A stretch of 64,000 bases of DNA. Origin: an uncultured Roseburia sp. GTDB lineage: Bacteria; Bacillota; Clostridia; Lachnospirales; Lachnospiraceae. Each line of letters opens with the position of its first letter. Within the stretch, counting starts at the first letter, position 1. Both the position numbers and the translations under genes were made by a program. Positions 1 to 8,042 of the stretch are shown piece by piece. The stretch lies in NCBI GenBank assembly GCA_910587865.1, contig CAJUNX010000002.1, positions 53,171 through 117,170 on the forward strand, given 5' to 3'. The notes beneath the pieces are model-generated. The model did no database searches and was not told the DNA's origin. It was given only the letters and a program-made list of their open reading frames with translations.

Positions 1-94
1 TAAAAAACAAGGCTGCCCGGCATACCGGAACGGCAGCAGAAACAATACGGTAACAGCAGTTTTATCAGCAGTAACTTTATCAACAACAGATTCA

Positions 95-131
95 GATACC
101 AGACAGGTATCGCAAAGACCGCAGAAAGCGG
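95..131 (+). promoter_or_regulatory. Two-hairpin leader of first tail tube gene
   Basis: GATACC-agaca-GGTATC forms a 6-bp stem and CCGC-agaaa-GCGG a 4-bp stem, followed directly by the AAAGGA ribosome site. The same arrangement stands before three other tail genes or fragments in this window. The function is unknown; a translational or transcript-stability element is an inference. Confidence 0.5.
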
Positions 132-148
132 CGGAAAGGAAACATAAT

Positions 149-631
149 ATGGCAGAACAGGCATTATCAACAATCGGAGTAGTATTCGGATGGGGACTCG
201 GCACCATGACAGCGGCGCCGGAGACATGGAAACAGATCGAGGAGTGCATCAGTATCGGCAGCGTGACGCTGTCCCAGGACAAGCTGGACGCCACTCCGCT
301 GGAATCCAGCAGAAAGAAATATGTCGGAGGACATGCGGACACCGGCGGCGAGCTTCAGACCGTGTTCAACGACACCGACACCTTTGACGCACAGTGGGCC
401 GAGATGCTCGCGGCGTACGACGGCAGGACGGCAGGACAGTCCATGTGGTTCTGTGCCTACCACCCGTCGAAGAAAAATATGAACGTGTACATCGTGGAGC
501 CGGGAGCGCTCCCGACACCGGAATACGCAGTGGGAAGCGTGCTGCAGTACACGATCACGAACACGCTGGTCGACCTGCCGGATCCGGTCACCGCAGTGAA
601 GCCGGAGGCGCCGGCAGCACCGGCAGCATAA
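149..631 (+). CDS. Phage-like major tail (tube) protein, copy 1
   Basis: A 160-residue protein that I read as a phage tail tube (major tail) subunit, the protein that stacks into the tail lumen. The assignment rests on its size, on an N-terminus typical of such proteins in clostridial prophages (starting MAEQALSTIGVVFGWG), on a beta-rich composition and on its place just before a tail assembly chaperone gene. The C-terminus is a short Pro/Ala tail (PEAPAAPAA). The start has an AAAGGA ribosome site about 9 bases upstream, just after the double hairpin. It is almost identical in DNA to copy 2 for about 440 bases, differing only near the 3' end, so the duplication or gene conversion is recent. 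GC content is clearly higher than in the tape measure region downstream. Confidence 0.7.
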   Translation: MAEQALSTIGVVFGWGLGTMTAAPETWKQIEECISIGSVTLSQDKLDATPLESSRKKYVGGHADTGGELQTVFNDTDTFDAQWAEMLAAYDGRTAGQSMWFCAYHPSKKNMNVYIVEPGALPTPEYAVGSVLQYTITNTLVDLPDPVTAVKPEAPAAPAA

Positions 632-666
632 GGAAACGGTAAGAAAACGCCAAAAGCAGGAACCAC

Positions 667-697
667 CCGGGATGCGGAACCACAAACCGCATCCCGG
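667..697 (+). promoter_or_regulatory. Perfect 11-bp hairpin between tail tube and chaperone genes
   Basis: CCGGGATGCGG and CCGCATCCCGG flank a 9-base loop. No T-run follows, so it is not a textbook intrinsic terminator. It may attenuate or protect the transcript between the highly expressed tube gene and the chaperone gene; that role is inferred. Confidence 0.5.
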
Positions 698-740
698 ACA
701 GGAAGCAGAACAGACTGACAGAAAAAAGCACACAGGGGAG

Positions 741-778
741 ACGGCAGAAATGCCGTGTCAAAAGACCGCAGGAAGCGG
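741..778 (+). promoter_or_regulatory. Two-hairpin leader of tail assembly chaperone gene
   Basis: ACGGCA-gaaa-TGCCGT (6-bp stem with a GNRA-type tetraloop) is followed by CCGC-aggaa-GCGG and then the AAAGGAG ribosome site. The first stem differs in sequence from the tail tube leaders but keeps its pairing, which suggests selection on structure. Confidence 0.5.
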
Positions 779-794
779 CAGAAAGGAGAACAAC

Positions 795-1298
795 ATGAAA
801 ACAGTAACCATCGGGGAAAAAGAATACCAGCTGGAATTCACCTTTGAGGCAGCGGAGCACAGAGGACTCATCCAGTCCATGTTCCGCATCCTCTCCGGCA
901 GCTACCTCGTCCGCAGGGGAACCCTGGAGGCGCAGGAAAACGAACCGGAACGTGAGGGAACGGCAGCCTCCATGCTCGACGGCGTGGCGGAAATGATCAG
1001 CGACATGCCGCACATCTGCCGGACTGCCTTTTACGCAGGCCTGCTGGAGCATCACAGGGTGCCGGAGAACGAGGCGGCGCAGCTGATGCGGCAGTACATG
1101 AAGGAGCAGAATCTCACCTACATGCAGCTGTATGAGGAGATCCGGAAGTGTATGGAGGACGACGGTTTTTTCGCCCTGTCGGGCCTGACGGGCATGCTGG
1201 AGCGGATGAACGCGGCAGCGGCGCAGGCAGGGAAGACGGCGCAGACCGGAAAGACGAAAAAGACGGTCAGCCGGAAATCCCGGACTTCGGCAGGCTGA
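795..1298 (+). CDS. Phage tail assembly chaperone, short (gpG-like) form
   Basis: A 167-residue protein starting MKTVTIGEKEYQLEFTFEA, read as the short form of a siphophage tail assembly chaperone, which coats the tape measure protein during tail assembly. Evidence is its position after a tail tube gene and the overlapping -1 frame that continues for another 145 codons, the classic gpG/gpGT layout. The start chosen (ATG after AAAGGAGAACAAC) matches the second, broken copy near 9.06 kb; an earlier in-frame ATG lies in the leader and is unlikely. The C-terminus is Lys/Thr/Arg-rich (KTAQTGKTKKTVSRKS), which places the A-rich slip site near its end. It lacks recognisable enzymatic motifs. Confidence 0.65.
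   Translation: MKTVTIGEKEYQLEFTFEAAEHRGLIQSMFRILSGSYLVRRGTLEAQENEPEREGTAASMLDGVAEMISDMPHICRTAFYAGLLEHHRVPENEAAQLMRQYMKEQNLTYMQLYEEIRKCMEDDGFFALSGLTGMLERMNAAAAQAGKTAQTGKTKKTVSRKSRTSAG
1256..1262 (+). promoter_or_regulatory. Probable -1 ribosomal frameshift site
   Basis: The heptamer G AAA AAG is in the zero frame of the chaperone, about 36 bases before its stop. A -1 slip here enters the downstream open frame. It is a near match to the canonical A AAA AAG slippery site. A second weaker candidate, C GGA AAG, lies just upstream (1247-1253). Confidence 0.55.
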
Positions 1299-1696
1299 TC
1301 CGGGAGGAATACCTCGTAAACGCCCTTGCGGCAGGCGTGTCGTATGAGCTCTTCTGGCACCTGACGCCGACGAAGCTGACCTACTTCTTCCTGGCGCAGA
1401 AAAAACGCCGGCAGGCGGAGGACGAACGCGACTACCTCCTCGGCCTCTACGTCAGGGAAGCCCTGCGATCCACTGTGTGCAATGCATTTTTATGGAAACG
1501 GAAGGGTTCGATGCCGGATCAGTACCCGGCAAAGCCGTTCCTTCAGGATCTCCCGGCGCAGCAGAAGGACCGCCGGCTGACAGAGGACGAAAAACAGCGT
1601 GCCGTGGATCTGTTCTTTGCACAGGAAAAGGTGCGCCGGGTCAACTGGCAGCGGGCGCACGGGAAAACAGCCGGGAATGCGGAGCAGGAAGGCTGA
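1261..1696 (+). CDS. -1 frame extension of tail chaperone (gpGT-like)
   Basis: An open frame one base back from the chaperone that encodes about 145 residues after the slip site, running KDGQPEIPDFGRLIREEYLV and continuing through a Lys/Arg/Glu-rich helical region. In siphophages the fused product is made at low level and bridges tube subunits and tape measure. The sequence supports this: the frame has no good start of its own near the junction (the first ATG at 1148 gives a Gly/Arg-rich out-of-frame stretch), protein-like composition begins exactly after the slip site, and the relative shift is -1. After it come about 300 bases without a gene up to the next tube gene. Confidence 0.6.
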
Positions 1697-1993
1697 TATC
1701 TTTCTGACAGGAGGACAGAGATCCTCAGAAGGAAGGACAACTACGGAAAGACCAGAATCCCCGGAAAGAAGAATGTTTTTCTGAAAAATGGGTTTCAGGT
1801 ATCAGAAACCACGGCACTATACAAAAAAGTTCTTCAAAACAGAGAAATTTAACCAAAAGCAGGAACGGCTGGAAGACAACATGACAGCCGGAATCAGAAA
1901 GCAGTCAGAATAACAGAAGCAACGAAAAAACAGATTCCGATACCAGAGCAGGTATCACAAAGTCCGCAGAAAGCGGCAGAAAGGAAAAACAAT
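1697..1993 (+). other. Gene-free stretch ending in two-hairpin leader
   Basis: No coding sequence is convincing here. The last part (1939-1976) repeats the leader of the first tail tube gene: GATACC-agagca-GGTATC and CCGC-agaaa-GCGG, then AAAGGA. The rest is A-rich and resembles the other leaders in this island only weakly. Confidence 0.5.
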
Positions 1994-2485
1994 ATGGCAG
2001 AACAGGCATTATCAACAATCGGAGTAGTATTCGGATGGGGACTCGGCACCATGACAGCGGCGCCGGAGACATGGAAACAGATCGAGGAGTGCATCAGTAT
2101 CGGCAGCGTGACGCTGTCCCAGGACAAGCTGGACGCCACTCCGCTGGAATCCAGCAGAAAGAAATATGTCGGAGGACATGCGGACACCGGCGGCGAGCTT
2201 CAGACCGTGTTCAACGACACCGACACCTTTGACGCACAGTGGGCCGAGATGCTCGCGGCGTACGACGGCAGGACGGCAGGACAGTCCATGTGGTTCTGTG
2301 CCTACCACCCGTCGAAGAAAAATATGAACGTGTACATCGTGGAGCCGGGAGCGCTCCCGACACCGGAATACGCAGTGGGAAGCGTGCTGCAGTACACGAT
2401 CACGAACACGCTGGTCGACCTGCCGGATCCGGTAACCGCAGTGAAACCGGCAGCACCGACGGCTCCGGCAACACCGGCGGAATAA
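1994..2485 (+). CDS. Phage-like major tail (tube) protein, copy 2
   Basis: A 163-residue near-duplicate of the first tube protein. Protein sequence is identical through DPVTAVKP and then differs in the tail (AAPTAPATPAE against EAPAAPAA). DNA is also identical as far as I can compare until about 40 bases before the end. It sits where the tape measure gene would be expected to follow the chaperone directly, so the order tube, chaperone, tube, tape measure is unusual. Either the second copy gives a second tube isoform differing only in its exposed C-terminus, or it is a recent recombination product of the array. Its leader keeps the paired stems but not the surrounding bases of copy 1. Confidence 0.7.
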   Translation: MAEQALSTIGVVFGWGLGTMTAAPETWKQIEECISIGSVTLSQDKLDATPLESSRKKYVGGHADTGGELQTVFNDTDTFDAQWAEMLAAYDGRTAGQSMWFCAYHPSKKNMNVYIVEPGALPTPEYAVGSVLQYTITNTLVDLPDPVTAVKPAAPTAPATPAE

Positions 2486-2497
2486 GGGTGCACAGGG

Positions 2498-2531
2498 AGG
2501 ACGGTATGGTGTGAGGACCAGCCGTCCTTTT
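2498..2531 (+). terminator. Intrinsic terminator after second tail tube gene
   Basis: AGGACGG pairs with CCGTCCT, extended inside by TGGT/ACCA, and is followed by TTTT. It separates the GC-rich tail tube/chaperone block from the AT-richer tape measure block. Confidence 0.65.
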
Positions 2532-2581
2532 CTGATTAACAGGGTTATGAAAAAATAAAAACGAGATGGAGGATAATGGGA

Positions 2582-5056
2582 ATGGCAATAAGTGAAAGTT
2601 ATTATGATGTCTTTGGTAGCAAAAAAGAAATAGATGAGGCTCGCAAAGCTGCAGATGACATGGTGAAATCAATAGAAAAAATGTGCGAAGCTGCGTTTGA
2701 AGAATTCTCCTCTGTGAGAAATATTATAAAAGAACTGTCAGATGGCACAGAGTCCAGTGTGATAAGTTTGGGGAAAATGGCCACATCAGCCGCACTGGCG
2801 GGTGCAGAATTATATGCTGCACTTGGCCCGGCCGGTCTTGCAGTTGCGGCGGTAACCGGACTTGTAGCAGTAATCACAGGTTTAAAAGATGCACAGGAAG
2901 AAGCCTTTAATGCAACACCATTAGGACAGTTTTCGCAAAAAATAAATGAATTATATGAAAAGGTAACTGCAAAATCGGCGGAAATCAGAGAAAGTCTTGC
3001 CAAAATGACGGATGGAGCAAAGGATGCAGGAGCGGCAGAGGCAAATATGGCACGGGATTTGGCAGAAGCATATGAAGAGCTTGCAGGAAAATCCAGGCTT
3101 ACAGCAGAAGAACAGGCCAAACTGAAGGATATCTCGGAACGACTGGTAGAACTTGTTCCTGGATTAAATGATTACATTGACGAACAAACAGGATGCCTTA
3201 AGATTCAGAGTGAAACACTGAGTTTACTAATTGATAACATGGTACTCTATGCGCAACAGCAGGCACTACAGGGAATGATGACTGATGCATATACGGTACA
3301 TTATGAAGCTGAATTATTAAAAAAAGGAGCAGATGATGATTATTTAGAAGCAGTAAGTGTGTATTTAAATGATCCTAACATTTCTGAGACTGTCAAGGAT
3401 CTGATTCGTAATCGTGACATACAAGGTCTGACAGAGTTAAAGGATAGCATAATAACCCTTAACACGGATTTAGACATTCTTGAAAAGACTTTTGGTTCAC
3501 AAAATGGTTCTTACGCTTATGAAATAGAATATAATGTTGGCAATGCAGTAAATAAGTATAATCAGGCATGCCAAGAAGCAGATGAGATAACTCGGGAAAC
3601 AGGAAACACAATTGATTATTTGGAATCACAATATGAGAATGTCACATCAGAAATTTATAAAAGCAGTAATGCCATTGCCGAAAATAATATGCAGACAGCG
3701 GAGTACAAACAGACACTCAGTGACCTCAAGGCAGAGTTCAGGAATATGGATCTTAACATATCTGATCAGATGGCGGAAAGCCTGGCATTCCTGGATGAAG
3801 GAACGCTGGAATCCGTGACACAGATGTTTGAGAAGTTAAAAGAGCAGACCACACTGTCTATAGAAGAACTGCAGCAGCTTTTTTCTGTGATAGCTCCCGG
3901 TATCTCCGAACAGTTTATGGCATCTCTTGCAGAGCAGTCCCCGGAAATGCAGCTACAAGTCTCCATGACACTGGCCGATATTACGGCTGGTGCAGAGGTT
4001 CCTATCGAAAATCTGCAGGAAATATTCCGGATGCTGGGAGTCGATCTGCCAAACGAAGTAATCAGTGCCTTTCAGGAACAGGAACCTTTTATGCAGATAT
4101 CTGCAATGAATCTGCTGACAAAGCTCGGTGAAGGACAGCGACTGGTAGCGGAAAACCTGCAGGAGGTATTTTCAGCGATGGGAATACAGTTACCCGCAGG
4201 GCTTATCACTTCGCTGTCCGAAAGTGAGGCAGGCGTACAGCAGGAAGCGATTAGTCTGCTGTCACAACTGAAGTATGCATCTGACGAAGAAAGAGAAGGG
4301 CTGATTACAAAACTGAATACGCTGGGAATTGATTCAGCATCTTTGGGATTTATTGACGGCATCGCGTCTGAGGAGGATAACGCAAATATAGGAGGAAAAA
4401 GCCTTATTAATGCCTCTGCGCAGGGAATGGGTGCCCAAATATCAGCCGGAATGTTATTAGCAAAAACATATGGAGACAATTTCGGACTGGGATATGCTCA
4501 GGGAATTATGAATCAGGTAAAAAATGTTGCAGCGGCCGCATCCATTCTTGTAATGGCAGGGGCTAGAACAATCAAAAGCGCACAGAAATCAAATTCACCT
4601 TCAAAGCTGACAAAAAGTCTCGGCATTGATTTTTCAGAAGGATATGAACTTGGCATCTCCGATAACGAGGAAGATGTGCAGGAAACCGTGGAAGGCTGGA
4701 TGGCCCGTCTTCGAAACCGGATTACATCCCTTACACAAATGCCGGTGGATATGGAGATTGCAAGGCCGGAGTTTCCCTCCATAAATTATTCTGCTTCAAA
4801 CATTGTCAGCAATGCATATACAGCACCGGTTAGAGCAGAGCTTGAACTTGGAATGGAGCCGTACATGAAAGAATGTATCCGGCAGAATGTCCTTTTGGAG
4901 GAACAGAACACACTGTTAAAAAATCAGAATACACTTTTAAATGACATCCGGGAGAAACCGGTGATACAGGATTCGGATGTGTTTTCCTCCTACCGAAGAG
5001 GACAGCAGAGCTATTTTACAAGAACAGGGAGAGTCGGCATCTGCGGAATTGATTAA
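2582..5056 (+). CDS. Tape-measure-like protein (intact)
   Basis: An 824-residue protein read as a phage tail tape measure protein, which sets tail length and is ejected into the host envelope. Start: the second ATG (MAISESYYDV) lies 9 bases after GGAGG; the first ATG is only 3 bases away. Residues ~60-100 are a hydrophobic Ala/Gly/Val segment (ALGPAGLAVAAVTGLVAVIT), then long helical, coiled-coil-like sequence to ~430. About residues 420-560 carry three ~45-residue repeats built on IENLQE(I/V)F..(M/L)G.(D/Q)LP. Near residue 675 is the SPSKLTKSLGIDFSEGYELG motif seen in many phage tape measures. The C-terminus (QDSDVFSSYRRG, ending GICGID) recurs in two broken copies in this window. Its codons are AT-richer than those of the tube genes, and no baseplate gene follows; lipoprotein genes do. 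Confidence 0.65.
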   Translation: MAISESYYDVFGSKKEIDEARKAADDMVKSIEKMCEAAFEEFSSVRNIIKELSDGTESSVISLGKMATSAALAGAELYAALGPAGLAVAAVTGLVAVITGLKDAQEEAFNATPLGQFSQKINELYEKVTAKSAEIRESLAKMTDGAKDAGAAEANMARDLAEAYEELAGKSRLTAEEQAKLKDISERLVELVPGLNDYIDEQTGCLKIQSETLSLLIDNMVLYAQQQALQGMMTDAYTVHYEAELLKKGADDDYLEAVSVYLNDPNISETVKDLIRNRDIQGLTELKDSIITLNTDLDILEKTFGSQNGSYAYEIEYNVGNAVNKYNQACQEADEITRETGNTIDYLESQYENVTSEIYKSSNAIAENNMQTAEYKQTLSDLKAEFRNMDLNISDQMAESLAFLDEGTLESVTQMFEKLKEQTTLSIEELQQLFSVIAPGISEQFMASLAEQSPEMQLQVSMTLADITAGAEVPIENLQEIFRMLGVDLPNEVISAFQEQEPFMQISAMNLLTKLGEGQRLVAENLQEVFSAMGIQLPAGLITSLSESEAGVQQEAISLLSQLKYASDEEREGLITKLNTLGIDSASLGFIDGIASEEDNANIGGKSLINASAQGMGAQISAGMLLAKTYGDNFGLGYAQGIMNQVKNVAAAASILVMAGARTIKSAQKSNSPSKLTKSLGIDFSEGYELGISDNEEDVQETVEGWMARLRNRITSLTQMPVDMEIARPEFPSINYSASNIVSNAYTAPVRAELELGMEPYMKECIRQNVLLEEQNTLLKNQNTLLNDIREKPVIQDSDVFSSYRRGQQSYFTRTGRVGICGID

Positions 5057-5075
5057 ACCTCAGTTATAAAATAAT

Positions 5076-5118
5076 GGCGGTTTATGAATCAGGTCAGAAT
5101 TTTATAAACCGCCGTTTT
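5076..5118 (+). terminator. Terminator after tape measure gene
   Basis: GGCGGTTTAT and ATAAACCGCC form a 10-bp stem with an 18-base loop followed by GTTTTAT. The same kind of stem, with a similar GGCGGT core, follows the second tape measure copy. Confidence 0.6.
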
Positions 5119-5196
5119 ATAAAAACGACGTTGATCACATATGCCGAGTGTGTTATAGTTTATTCATAAAAAACATGAAGCGGGAGGTTTGGGTGT

Positions 5197-5778
5197 ATGA
5201 AAAGAATAACTGCATTTTTATTAATGCTGTCATTCTGTGTGTGTTTCACCGGATGCGGAGACGGCAGTACAGGAGAAAGCGGTAATACAGACAGTATGAA
5301 CAGTGATAATAATACAGACGAGGAAGAATTTTCTTTTCCGTATGATATAGAAACGGATGACGGGCTGTTGCAGCTTAGCAATATTTATCTTATGCAGGAG
5401 AAAACAGAGCATGGATATGAGGGGATCATGGCGGTTGAATTTGATTTTTCTAATATGGAAAGTGACGACTGGTACTGGTTTGATAAAGATCATTTGATCC
5501 AGATTTTTCAGGGATATGGTGCCGGAACTCCTTTACCCATACACACAATAAATAAAAAAGAGTCTGAAATTGGAAGTGATGGAAAAAAATATTTTTTTTA
5601 TCAAGTTGACGAAACCAGAGAAGCATTCAGTGAATTTGATGTTCAGCTGAATATATATATTTCTAAAAGTTATAAAGAATATAACCCTGAGATTAATATT
5701 CCAAGTACGGAATGTGAAATAAGTGAGACATTTCCAGAAGAAGTTCAGAGTATATTTGATACTTCGTTTTGGAAATAA
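5197..5778 (+). CDS. Lipoprotein 1 after tape measure gene
   Basis: A 193-residue predicted lipoprotein: Lys/Arg start, hydrophobic core (AFLLMLSFCVCF) and lipobox FTGC with the cysteine near residue 24, then an acidic Gly/Ser/Asn linker. The mature part (about 150 residues) is acidic and mostly beta-like; it resembles Gram-positive surface lipoproteins with an FxxM/Y-rich Ig-like fold, but I recognise no family. The ribosome site is GGGAGG upstream of TTTGGGTGT-ATG. Being the first gene after the tape measure terminator makes it comparable to phage superinfection-exclusion lipoproteins, but that is inference from position and topology only. Confidence 0.6.
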   Translation: MKRITAFLLMLSFCVCFTGCGDGSTGESGNTDSMNSDNNTDEEEFSFPYDIETDDGLLQLSNIYLMQEKTEHGYEGIMAVEFDFSNMESDDWYWFDKDHLIQIFQGYGAGTPLPIHTINKKESEIGSDGKKYFFYQVDETREAFSEFDVQLNIYISKSYKEYNPEINIPSTECEISETFPEEVQSIFDTSFWK

Positions 5779-5784
5779 TTGTTG

Positions 5785-5821
5785 TAAAAATAACGGCGGA
5801 GCGATCTGCCGTTATTTTTAT
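5785..5821 (+). terminator. Terminator after lipoprotein 1
   Basis: AAAAATAACGGC and GCCGTTATTTTTA form a strong stem with a 10-base loop (GGAGCGATCT) and U-run. It is nearly identical to the terminator after lipoprotein 4, showing that whole cassettes have been copied. Confidence 0.75.
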
Positions 5822-5946
5822 GCCTGGTGATAACTGACAATATAAGGCTGGATGCGTTGTGACGTTTACACTGTGTATCAAAAGCACAGCCTGTTGTAAG
5901 CTGAATCAGAATATAATAGAATATAAAATGACAGGGGGTATTGCAG

Positions 5947-6510
5947 ATGCCGGCTGACAGAACGAAAAAGAGGAAAGCAGGTTTCATGCTGATTGTGCTG
6001 ATGATGGTGTGTGTCGGGTCAGGGGGGTGTGGAAACAGTTCCTCAAAAGACCCGATGCAGGATCCAAAAGCAGTCACAACATCCAGCGGTGAAGTGATCC
6101 GCTATAGCGACACACAGGAGTCAGTGGAAGAGATTCTCGGGATGGAGACTACACTGCGATACTATAAGGATCATGTTGTACAGGGTACAAATGGAACGGT
6201 AACCTTTTTCCGGGAGACAGACGGAGAATACCGTATGGTATATATCCAGATCATGGATCCCTCTTATACTGCTTATCAAGGAATCAAAGTTGGCGATCAA
6301 TGGGAAGATGTCAGAGACAGACTGAATCCGGACTTGATAGATGAATCATTCATCATAGCAAATCTGTTACTTGATGACGGAAAACAGATTGATGCAAAGA
6401 TCGATCGTGATGAGTGGGAGGAGGACTGGCTGGTACTCAGCTTTGTGTATGATGATGAAGGTATCATTACCACCATATATATTCAGGATGTACAGGAAAC
6501 CCGTTTCTAG
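5947..6510 (+). CDS. Lipoprotein 2 (paralogue of broken copy at 13.5 kb)
   Basis: A 187-residue lipoprotein. ATG follows AGGGGG by 8 bases; an earlier TTG would be too close. The signal peptide has a strongly basic start (ADRTKKRKAG), the core MLIVLMMVCVG and lipobox SGGC. The mature part has a motif EEILGMETTLRYY and then YxAYQGIKVGDQWEDVRDRL, a layout like small SmpA/OmlA or BLIP-type repeats ('QGIKVGDSWEDV'), though family membership is not certain. A paralogue with an early stop and an internal deletion lies near 13.5 kb. A candidate promoter (TTGTAA-17-TAGAAT) precedes both. The function is unknown. Confidence 0.55.
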   Translation: MPADRTKKRKAGFMLIVLMMVCVGSGGCGNSSSKDPMQDPKAVTTSSGEVIRYSDTQESVEEILGMETTLRYYKDHVVQGTNGTVTFFRETDGEYRMVYIQIMDPSYTAYQGIKVGDQWEDVRDRLNPDLIDESFIIANLLLDDGKQIDAKIDRDEWEEDWLVLSFVYDDEGIITTIYIQDVQETRF

Positions 6511-6583
6511 TTTGATACAAAGACCCACTGTTACGGAGCCTGTTACATTTTATCAAAAGAATAAAGGAGGGCATTGACGAATC

Positions 6584-7306
6584 ATGAAAAAATTAATAGA
6601 ATTTACAGCAGTCATGCTTTGTTTTCTGCTAACCGGGTGCGGTGATGAGAAAAAGGAATGGACCTATGAACTGCTGGAGGAAGAATTCGGCGGAGTGGTC
6701 GAACTGGACTTTGACTCTGCTGTCACATGTTTAAGACTGCTGGCAAATCAGAGCTATAGCGTTTCCGGATATGTCGTTGATACGAACGACCTTTCTCCGG
6801 ACATCCTTACGCTCGCACCGGATCCGGATGCACCTGCGTCATATCGGATTAACGTGGGGCAGGGAAGGGATAACAGGTATTTTGCCGCAGAAGGAGAAAC
6901 CGTATATATAAGGGCTCACAATATAGAATCTTATACAGAGAACTACTATTTATCCACGCTGAATATAACCGGCGGAACGGACGGATATGTTTCACCGGAC
7001 AAAAAAGAGGAGGAATATCTTTCCGTACCGGAATTTATAAGGCTCATGGATGAGATATACGAGGATACTTATTTTAAAACCGAAGGATACATTCTGCGGG
7101 ACGGAGAGGATTATGAGGGAAATCCGCAGTATTATCTTTATCCGTCCGAAGAAGCATATCAGGAAGATAAATACAACAAAATCGAATTACAGTTTCCAGA
7201 AGCACAGTATCATTTAGCAGGAAAAGAGGTTGTGATCATCGGAAACCCGGATATCAATGCATTTCATGAAAGCCTGCAGAACTGCAGTATCGTGGAGGAA
7301 AAATAA
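6584..7306 (+). CDS. Lipoprotein 3
   Basis: A 240-residue lipoprotein with signal MKKLIEFTAVMLCFLLTGC, the lipid-linked cysteine near residue 19. The mature protein is acidic and Tyr-rich. Ribosome site AAAGGAGGG. No known family is recognised; it contains two similar halves that each mention an added or modified trait (SVSGYVVDTNDL and FKTEGYILRDGEDY), hinting at an internal OB-like duplication. It stands only 74 bases after lipoprotein 2 and 15 before lipoprotein 4, so 2-3-4 look like one operon. A copy of its leader with a dead start (ATGAAACAATAG) is present near 9.8 kb. Confidence 0.55.
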   Translation: MKKLIEFTAVMLCFLLTGCGDEKKEWTYELLEEEFGGVVELDFDSAVTCLRLLANQSYSVSGYVVDTNDLSPDILTLAPDPDAPASYRINVGQGRDNRYFAAEGETVYIRAHNIESYTENYYLSTLNITGGTDGYVSPDKKEEEYLSVPEFIRLMDEIYEDTYFKTEGYILRDGEDYEGNPQYYLYPSEEAYQEDKYNKIELQFPEAQYHLAGKEVVIIGNPDINAFHESLQNCSIVEEK

Positions 7307-7321
7307 CGGAGGAAATTCAGT

Positions 7322-7924
7322 ATGAAAAAAAGAATCATGATTTTACTCTGCTGTATAATAATCGCTATGGCCAGCTGCGGCAGTCCGTCTTCAGGGACCG
7401 GGCAGGAGGCGTCTCCTGTTGTTGAGAAAAGCCTTGGAGCGGTATCATATCAGGTGCCGGAGGACTGGGTGGAAGCCAGTGATCCGTTAACGGGAGTTAT
7501 CTATTATCGTACCGATGGATATGTACTGGAGGTATCCCGCGCGGAAAATATGGGACTGGAACCGGATTACCTTGCAGAAAATATGGATGCTTTTGCCGGC
7601 AGTATGGTAGAGATGATTGTGGGTAGCAAGAGCCAGTTTTCACGAATGTTTGAGATCGAGACGATCGATACTGTAAAACTAACGGATAATAACGGAGATT
7701 TGGAATATGATACCAGAGAGATTGCAGATATCAAAGCTTTTGAAGGGCGTGTGAATTTTCTGATAGACGATGCAGAATATCAGTGGCATGCAAATGTTTT
7801 TATATATGAAGATGGAATATACCTTTTTGCGGGGGTTTCAGAAGCGGGGAAGGATTATTCCAAACAATATGATGCAGTTGTAGACAGCATTGAGATCAGC
7901 ACAGATCAATCAGCAAATCCATAA
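7322..7924 (+). CDS. Lipoprotein 4
   Basis: A 200-residue lipoprotein: MKKRIMILLCCIIIAMASC with the lipobox MASC near residue 19, then a Ser/Gly/Pro linker and an alpha/beta mature part beginning SYQVPEDWVEASDPLTGV, which resembles PsbP-like or DUF-type 'VPEDW' lipoproteins of clostridia. The ribosome site is GGAGG. It is the last gene before a strong terminator. Function is unknown. Confidence 0.55.
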   Translation: MKKRIMILLCCIIIAMASCGSPSSGTGQEASPVVEKSLGAVSYQVPEDWVEASDPLTGVIYYRTDGYVLEVSRAENMGLEPDYLAENMDAFAGSMVEMIVGSKSQFSRMFEIETIDTVKLTDNNGDLEYDTREIADIKAFEGRVNFLIDDAEYQWHANVFIYEDGIYLFAGVSEAGKDYSKQYDAVVDSIEISTDQSANP

Positions 7925-7928
7925 GATG

Positions 7929-7961
7929 AAATAACGGCGGAGCAATCTGCCGTTATTTTTA
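7929..7961 (+). terminator. Terminator after lipoprotein 4
   Basis: AAATAACGGC pairs with GCCGTTATTT, then a T-run. It differs from the terminator after lipoprotein 1 by only one or two loop bases (GAGCAATCT against GAGCGATCT). Confidence 0.75.
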
Positions 7962-8042
7962 CGTCATCTTGTTAACAAAATATCAGATATGACTGACTAA
8001 ACAATAATGATGATACGGAAACCTAAAGAAAGGATTTCAACG

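Noticed and set aside
167..733. Long minus-strand frames opposite the tail tube genes
   Set aside because: They mirror codon structure of the tube genes, are rich in Cys/Arg, and repeat exactly with the duplicated gene; no ribosome site.
1148..1260. Independent gene starting at ATG 1148
   Set aside because: The first ~35 codons are Gly/Arg-rich and out of register; protein-like sequence begins only after the slip site, so a -1 frameshift explains it better.
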